Shown piece by piece: positions 57,936 to 64,000 of a stretch of 64,000 nucleotides of DNA. Both the position numbers and the translations under genes were made by a program. The stretch's first letter is position 1, and the number at the start of each line of letters is the position of its first letter. The notes below the pieces were generated by a model. It was not told the DNA's origin. It saw nothing but the letters and a program-made list of their open reading frames with translations, and made no database searches. Location: contig NZ_JBITDV010000005.1 in the NCBI RefSeq assembly GCF_044454545.1, positions 62,001 through 126,000 on the forward strand. The letters are read 5' to 3'. The stretch is from Cryptosporangium sp044454545. GTDB taxonomy: Bacteria > Actinomycetota > Actinomycetes > Mycobacteriales > Cryptosporangiaceae.

Positions 57936-59339
57936 ATGCCACCCCGCACCGCTACCAAGAGCTCCCGTGAGCGGCCCGCGTACCGCTGCTCCGAGTGCGG
58001 CCTCACCGTTCCCAAGTGGGTCGGGCGGTGCCCCGAGTGCCAGGCCTGGGGCACGATCGACGAAGCAGGCGCCGGGCCGGTAGCGCTGCAGAAGGTCGGG
58101 CCGGGCCCGGTCACCGCGCCCGCCCGGCCGATCGGCGAGGTCGACGTCCGGGCCGCGAAGGCCCGCCCGACCGGGGTCGACGAGCTCGATCGGGTCCTGG
58201 GCGGCGGCCTGGTGCCGGGTGCCGTGCTGCTGCTGGCCGGCGAGCCCGGCGTCGGCAAGTCGACGCTGCTGCTGGAGGTCGCCCACCGGTACGCGGCGGC
58301 CGGCGGCCCTCCGGCGCTGGTGGTCACCGGGGAAGAGTCCGCGGCCCAGGTGCGGCTGCGTGCCGACCGCACCGACCGGCTGCACCCCGCGCTCTACCTG
58401 GCCGCCGAAACCGACCTCTCCGCGGTGCTGGGCCACGTCGAGGCGGTCTCCCCCGGCCTGCTCGTCGTCGATTCCGTGCAGACGATCTCGTCGCCCGCGC
58501 TCGACAGTGCGCCCGGCAGCGTCACCCAGGTCCGGGCGGTCACCTCGGCGCTGATCGCGTCGGCGAAAGCACGCAACCTGGCGACGATCCTCGTCGGCCA
58601 CGTGACGAAAGACGGCAACGTCGCTGGCCCGCGGGTGCTCGAGCACCTGGTCGACGTCGTGCTGCACTTCGAGGGCGAGCGGCACTCCACGTTGCGGCTC
58701 GTCCGCGCGGTGAAGAACCGGTACGGCCCGTCCGACGAGGTGGGCTGTTTCGAGATGCACGACCGGGGCATCCGCGGCCTGGCCGATCCGTCCGGGCTGT
58801 TCCTCACCCGGCACAGCGAGGCGGTGCCGGGTACCTGCGTCTCGGTGCTCGTCGAGGGCGTCCGGCCGATGCTGGCCGAGGTGCAGGCGCTGGTGGCGCC
58901 TACTCCTCTGCCCACGCCGCGGCGGGCGGTCAGCGGGCTCGACTCGGCCCGGGTGGCGATGATCCTGGCGGTGACCGACCGGCGCGGCCGGGTCCGCCTG
59001 GCCGAGAAAGACGTCTACACCGCGACGGTCGGCGGCGCGAAGGTCACCGAGCCGGGTTGTGACCTGGCGATCGCGCTGGCGGTGGCGTCCGCGGCGAGCG
59101 ACGAAGCGCTATCGCCCGATCTGGTGGCGATCGGCGAACTCGGGCTCTCCGGCGACGTCCGGCGGGTGGGCGGGGTCGAGCGCCGGCTGGCCGAGGCCGC
59201 CCGGCTGGGGTTCAAACAGGCGCTGGTACCGGCAGGCTCGATCGAACGGAAGCCGGCCGGCATGCGGGTGACCGAGGTCGATGACATCCGCACCGCTTTG
59301 GGGCACGCGTTCAGCGCGACGATGCGTAGCCTGTCCTGA
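57936..59339 (+). CDS. radA: DNA repair protein RadA/Sms
   Basis: A 467-residue RadA, which promotes branch migration in homologous recombination. The N-terminal zinc finger is YRCSECG ... GRCPECQAWGT. The RecA-like core has Walker A GEPGVGKST (about 104-112) and the RadA-specific KNRYGPSDEVGCFEM. The C-terminal Lon-protease-like domain has DLAIALAVASAASDE (proteolytically inactive). ATG 57936, 29 bp after the terminator T-run, so the message is probably leaderless or short-leadered. Confidence 0.97.
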   Translation: MPPRTATKSSRERPAYRCSECGLTVPKWVGRCPECQAWGTIDEAGAGPVALQKVGPGPVTAPARPIGEVDVRAAKARPTGVDELDRVLGGGLVPGAVLLLAGEPGVGKSTLLLEVAHRYAAAGGPPALVVTGEESAAQVRLRADRTDRLHPALYLAAETDLSAVLGHVEAVSPGLLVVDSVQTISSPALDSAPGSVTQVRAVTSALIASAKARNLATILVGHVTKDGNVAGPRVLEHLVDVVLHFEGERHSTLRLVRAVKNRYGPSDEVGCFEMHDRGIRGLADPSGLFLTRHSEAVPGTCVSVLVEGVRPMLAEVQALVAPTPLPTPRRAVSGLDSARVAMILAVTDRRGRVRLAEKDVYTATVGGAKVTEPGCDLAIALAVASAASDEALSPDLVAIGELGLSGDVRRVGGVERRLAEAARLGFKQALVPAGSIERKPAGMRVTEVDDIRTALGHAFSATMRSLS

Positions 59340-59432
59340 CGTATCGTCCTTGCCCCGAACGGGCATCCTGGGCGGTGGGGAGGGGCAGTGAGCGGCATCT
59401 GTCGGCACCCCGACACGGCGCCGCCAGCAGGC

Positions 59433-59455
59433 CCACACCGCGAAGAGCGGTGTGG
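59433..59455 (+). other. Stable hairpin in the disA leader
   Basis: A perfect 9-bp stem (ccacaccgc / gcggtgtgg) with a GAAGA loop lies 26 bp before the disA ATG and 94 bp after the radA stop. There is no T-run. It may terminate or attenuate read-through from radA, or control disA translation. Confidence 0.6.
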
Positions 59456-59480
59456 CCGCCGTAGACTGCCGGAGAATCAG

Positions 59481-60578
59481 ATGCCTGGAGGTACTGCCGT
59501 GGTCGGGACGGAGCGCGAGGAGCAGCTCCGGCAGACGCTCGCCCGGATCGCGCCCGGCACCGAGTTGCGAGACGGCCTCGACCGGATCCTGCGCGGCCAC
59601 ACCGGGGCCCTGATCGTCTTCGGGCACGACAAGACCGTCGACGCGATCTCCACCGGCGGCTTTCCGCTCGACGTCGAGTTCACTCCCACCGGCCTGCGCG
59701 AACTGGCGAAAATGGACGGTGCGCTGGTGCTGTCCACCGACGGTTCGCGGATCCTCCGGGCGGCCGTGCACCTGATGCCCGATCCGTCGATACCGGCGGT
59801 GGAGTCGGGCACCCGGCACCGCACCGCCGAGCGGGTGTCGCGCCAGACCGGGTTCCCGGTCATCTCGGTCAGCCAGTCGATGCGCATCATCGGCCTCTAC
59901 GTCAACGGCCTGCGCTACGTGCTCGACGAGACGTCCTCGATCCTCTCCAAGGCCAACCAGGCGCTGGCCACGCTGGAGCGTTACAAGCTCCGGCTCGACG
60001 AGGTCTCCGGCACGCTCTCGGCGCTGGAGATCGAAGACCTGGTCACGGTCCGCGACGCGATGTCGGTGACGCAACGGCTCGAGATGGTCCGCCGCATCTC
60101 CGACGAGATCGCCGGTTACGTGATCGAGCTCGGCACCGACGGCCGTCTGCTCAAGCTCCAGCTCGACGAGCTGATGGCGGGCGTCGACGCCGACCGCGAG
60201 CTGGTGATCCGCGATTACCTGCCGGCCGGACGTCGGTCCCGGTCGGTGGAGGACGTGCTGGACGATCTCGATCGGCTGTCGGCGACCGAACTGCTCGACC
60301 TGACGCTGGTCGCCCGGGGCGTCGGCTACCCGGCCACCGCCGACGCGCTGGAGGGTGCGGTGAGCCCGCGGGGCTACCGGCTGCTGGCGAAGGTCCCGCG
60401 GCTGCCCGGTGCGGTCATCGACCGGCTCGTGGAGCACTTCGGCGGCCTGCAGAAGCTGCTGGGCGCCACGGTCGACGACCTGCGTGCCGTCGAGGGCGTC
60501 GGCGACGCCAGGGCCCGCTCCGTCCGCGAGGGTCTGTCCCGCCTCGCGGAGTCCTCGATCCTGGAACGCTACGTCTAG
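59481..60578 (+). CDS. disA: DNA-integrity scanning diadenylate cyclase DisA
   Basis: This 365-residue DisA makes c-di-AMP from two ATP and scans DNA for damage. The DAC domain (about 25-150) has KMDGALVLSTDG and GTRHRTAERVSRQTG, the catalytic DGA and RHR motifs. The coiled linker and C-terminal HhH DNA-binding domain follow (LQKLLGATVDDLRAVEGVGDARARSVREGL). ATG 59481 with GGAGA 6-7 nt before. The radA-disA-mutY order is conserved in Actinobacteria. Confidence 0.97.
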   Translation: MPGGTAVVGTEREEQLRQTLARIAPGTELRDGLDRILRGHTGALIVFGHDKTVDAISTGGFPLDVEFTPTGLRELAKMDGALVLSTDGSRILRAAVHLMPDPSIPAVESGTRHRTAERVSRQTGFPVISVSQSMRIIGLYVNGLRYVLDETSSILSKANQALATLERYKLRLDEVSGTLSALEIEDLVTVRDAMSVTQRLEMVRRISDEIAGYVIELGTDGRLLKLQLDELMAGVDADRELVIRDYLPAGRRSRSVEDVLDDLDRLSATELLDLTLVARGVGYPATADALEGAVSPRGYRLLAKVPRLPGAVIDRLVEHFGGLQKLLGATVDDLRAVEGVGDARARSVREGLSRLAESSILERYV

Positions 60579-60600
60579 GGCCTGCTGAGACCCGTGTCGC

Positions 60601-60620
60601 CCGGGGCCACACGGCCCCGG
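60601..60620. terminator. Bidirectional terminator hairpin
   Basis: Perfect 8-bp stem ccggggcc-acac-ggccccgg, 22 bp after the disA stop and 22 bp before the stop of the convergent membrane-protein gene. No T-run. Confidence 0.65.
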
Positions 60621-60642
60621 TGTCGTCAGGGACCGACTGCCG

Positions 60643-61335
60643 TCAGGGACTGACGGCGAAGGACACGGCCTTGCTTTCCAGCGTGCCGAGGCGGGCCACC
60701 AGTTGGTACTGGCCCGGCTTCACCGGAGCGCCGGTGACGCAGTTCTTCGACGACGTCGTGCCGCCCCACTTGATGTAGTAGTTGAGCGTCTCGCCGGGCA
60801 CGATCTTGCGCTCGACCTTCGCCGCCGACGCGTCCGCGCGGGAGCTGCAGTCGTCGGACGACCACACCTGGGTCGCCCCGGACATGATCTTCAGCTCCTG
60901 CTCGTCGGAGCCGACGTCCCGGCGGCACGCGGTCTGCGACGAGTTCTTCACGACCAGCCGCATCTGTGCGAACTCACCGATCCGGACCGCGCCGTCGGAC
61001 GGCACGGCGGTCAGCGTCAGGGCCGAGTCTGGGCAGGAGGCCGCATCGGTCGTCGAGCCGCCGGCCGGCGCGGCGGGCGCGGACGTCGCCGAATCGGGCG
61101 ACTCCTGGCTCGGGGCCGAGCCGGCGCCGGACTGACCCGGATCCGGCGAACTACCGCCGGCCGCGGGCGCAGCACTCGTCGGGTTCACGCCGGCGAGCTT
61201 CGCCTCGTCACCACCTGAACCGCGCGCGATCAGGCAGGACGCGAGCGCGAGCAGGACGATGAGCAGCGGGACGAAGATCAGCAGGCGGCGGCGCCAATAG
61301 ACGCCGGAGGGGTGGGGTCCGACCGTCCAGTTCAT
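60643..61335 (-). CDS. Membrane-anchored secreted protein with a beta-sandwich-like domain, unknown function
   Basis: The protein has 230 residues. A Trp/Arg-rich start is followed by one transmembrane helix (about 18-38) and a Ser/Pro/Gly-rich linker (about 45-95). The outside domain (about 100-230) has four cysteines (ASCPDS, QTACRRD, DDCSS, SKNCVTG), likely two disulfides, and a pattern of alternating beta strands (RIGEFAQMRLVVKN; PGQYQLVARLG). The same architecture occurs next to disA/mutY in other actinobacteria; no function is known to me. No Shine-Dalgarno is seen before the ATG at 61335; TACGGT sits at a -10-like position, so a leaderless transcript is possible. Confidence 0.85.
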   Translation of the reverse strand: MNWTVGPHPSGVYWRRRLLIFVPLLIVLLALASCLIARGSGGDEAKLAGVNPTSAAPAAGGSSPDPGQSGAGSAPSQESPDSATSAPAAPAGGSTTDAASCPDSALTLTAVPSDGAVRIGEFAQMRLVVKNSSQTACRRDVGSDEQELKIMSGATQVWSSDDCSSRADASAAKVERKIVPGETLNYYIKWGGTTSSKNCVTGAPVKPGQYQLVARLGTLESKAVSFAVSP

Positions 61336-61449
61336 GGTGGGGGAACCGTATCGCCCCGGGACCGGTGATGCGTGCAGGCGCGCCGCTGGTCTCAACCCGA
61401 CGTGGAGACCTTCATCGCCCCCATGTCCAATTTGTCGGATTCTCGGTAC

Positions 61450-61476
61450 GGTGCCGAATCTGGCACCATCAGGTGC
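61450..61476. promoter_or_regulatory. Three GGTGCC/GGCACC half-sites in front of mutY
   Basis: GGTGCC (61450-61455), GGCACC (61462-61467) and GGTGC (61472-61476) form two adjacent inverted repeats ending 1 bp before the mutY ATG. They could bind a regulator or cover the ribosome-binding site in a hairpin. Confidence 0.35.
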
Positions 61477-61477
61477 G

Positions 61478-62362
61478 ATGTCAACGCTCCCCTTCGTCGC
61501 GCACGTGCTCGACTGGTACGACGAGAACGCCCGCGACCTCCCGTGGCGCACCGACGACGCCAGCCCCTGGGGCGTCCTCGTCAGCGAGATCATGCTGCAG
61601 CAGACCCCGGTGTCACGGGTTCTCCCGGCCTGGGATGCCTGGCTGACGCGGTGGCCCACACCGGCCGCGATGGCCGCGGACGAGCCCGGTGAGGCCGTGC
61701 GCATGTGGGGCCGGCTCGGCTACCCGCGGCGGGCGCTGCGGCTGCACGAATGCGCGGTCGCGATCACGTCGCAGCACGGCGGTGAGCTGCCGACCGACCT
61801 GGACGCGTTGCTCGCGCTGCCGGGCGTCGGTGCGTACACGGCACGGGCGGTGGCCTCGTTCGCGTACCGGCAGCGGCACGCGGTCGTCGACACGAACGTG
61901 CGCCGGGTGCTGAGCCGTGTGGTCACCGGCGTCGCCGACTCCGCTCCGGGCTCGGCCGCCCGTGATCTGGCGCTGGCCGAGCCACTGGTGCCGGTCGACC
62001 CCGCGGTGGCGGCGCGATACGCGGTGGCGGTGATGGAGCTCGGGGCGCTGGTGTGCACGGCCCGTGCGCCCCGCTGTGCGGACTGTCCGGTCGTCGCGGA
62101 CTGCGCCTGGTTCCGGGCCGGGAAACCCGCCTACGACGGGCCGGTACGGCGGGCACAGGGGTACGCGGGCACCGATCGCCAGGTCCGCGGGCGGCTGCTG
62201 GCCGTGCTACGCGACGCTTCTGGGCCGGTCCCGCAGTCCGCGCTGGACGTCGTCTGGCACGAGCCGGTCCAGCGGGCCAGGGCCTTGGACGGCCTGGTGA
62301 CCGACGGTCTGGTCGACCCGCTCCCCGACGGCACCTTCGCCCTGCCCGGCGCTCGGGTCTGA
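61478..62362 (+). CDS. mutY: A/G-specific adenine DNA glycosylase MutY
   Basis: A 294-residue MutY, which removes adenine mispaired with 8-oxoguanine. It shows the catalytic Glu in SEIMLQQTPV (about E37), the helix-hairpin-helix LPGVGAYTARAV, the catalytic Asp in VDTNVRR (about D138) and a [4Fe-4S] cluster C193-x6-C200-x2-C203-x5-C209. It lacks the C-terminal NUDIX-like domain of E. coli MutY, as is usual in Actinobacteria. It is divergent from the membrane-protein gene. Confidence 0.96.
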   Translation: MSTLPFVAHVLDWYDENARDLPWRTDDASPWGVLVSEIMLQQTPVSRVLPAWDAWLTRWPTPAAMAADEPGEAVRMWGRLGYPRRALRLHECAVAITSQHGGELPTDLDALLALPGVGAYTARAVASFAYRQRHAVVDTNVRRVLSRVVTGVADSAPGSAARDLALAEPLVPVDPAVAARYAVAVMELGALVCTARAPRCADCPVVADCAWFRAGKPAYDGPVRRAQGYAGTDRQVRGRLLAVLRDASGPVPQSALDVVWHEPVQRARALDGLVTDGLVDPLPDGTFALPGARV

Positions 62363-62376
62363 CGGGCCCGGACATG

Positions 62377-62412
62377 ACGAGAGGCGGGTCCCGTCAGGGG
62401 CCCGCCTCTCGT
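62377..62412. terminator. Bidirectional terminator between mutY and clpC
   Basis: A perfect 12-bp stem (acgagaggcggg / cccgcctctcgt) with a 12-nt loop lies 14 bp after the mutY stop and 13 bp before the end of clpC. It can end both convergent transcripts. Confidence 0.85.
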
Positions 62413-62425
62413 TGTCGCGTGTGCC

Positions 62426-64000
<1,575 letters not shown>

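Overview
This is a 64 kb stretch of very GC-rich chromosome from an actinomycete. The evidence is strong G/C bias at third codon positions, many GTG starts, many 4-bp start/stop overlaps, a DtxR/IdeR-type iron box, a mycothiol-linked oxidoreductase relative, a deazaflavin(F420)-type oxidoreductase, a DUF2510-RDD membrane protein, CarD, and the actinobacterial housekeeping block ispF-ispD-carD ... radA-disA-mutY-clpC. The genus cannot be fixed from this sequence alone. No rRNA, tRNA, CRISPR array, transposase or prophage gene was recognised.

Layout. (1) 1-5363, minus strand: an iron-regulated NRPS-independent siderophore locus (diaminobutyrate aminotransferase, PLP decarboxylase, IucA/IucC synthetase and a glutamine-synthetase-like enzyme that runs off the left edge). 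(2) 5467-9235: a low-complexity zinc-ribbon protein followed by a response regulator and histidine kinase. (3) 9213-18833: a mixed accessory stretch with an NmrA-type protein, hydantoinase/oxoprolinase HyuA-HyuB, a sirtuin, an ECF sigma factor with a VOC partner, a nitroreductase-like protein, and a TetR/NmrA pair facing a DsbA-like gene across a clear palindromic operator. (4) 18922-26375, minus: a molybdenum-hydroxylase operon (medium, small and large subunits plus CoxG), a cytosine-deaminase-like amidohydrolase and a xanthine/uracil permease. (5) 26666-35675: an EamA transporter and OsmC protein, a very unusual HTH/peptidoglycan-binding membrane protein, and a PucR regulator divergent from allH-allF-allG (oxamic transcarbamylase). 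(6) 36068-43069: RDD protein, histidinol-phosphate-type aminotransferase, M20 peptidase and a fused ABC exporter. (7) 43130-51750: an alpha-L-rhamnoside uptake and hydrolysis operon with a divergent AraC regulator, a 71-codon small gene and a GH1 beta-glucosidase. (8) 51725-64000: mostly core genes (AAA+ ATPase, ispF, ispD, carD, a thioredoxin-like membrane protein, a UbiA-family protein, a lipoprotein, radA, disA, a membrane protein, mutY, clpC).

How the genes work together. Three nutritional themes dominate: iron capture (region 1), nitrogen from nucleobases and ureides (permease, molybdenum hydroxylase, deaminase-like hydrolase, PucR and AllFGH, perhaps HyuAB), and plant-type glycosides (rhamnosidase operon and GH1). 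A striking cross-cutting feature is that at least seven unrelated genes carry in-frame 15- or 18-bp tandem repeats in linker positions. The extreme case is about 60 hexapeptide units separating an N-terminal XRE-type HTH from a transmembrane helix and an extracytoplasmic peptidoglycan-binding/lysozyme-like module whose catalytic Glu appears to be Gln. This looks like a membrane-tethered cell-wall-sensing DNA-binding protein and is the best candidate here for something undescribed.
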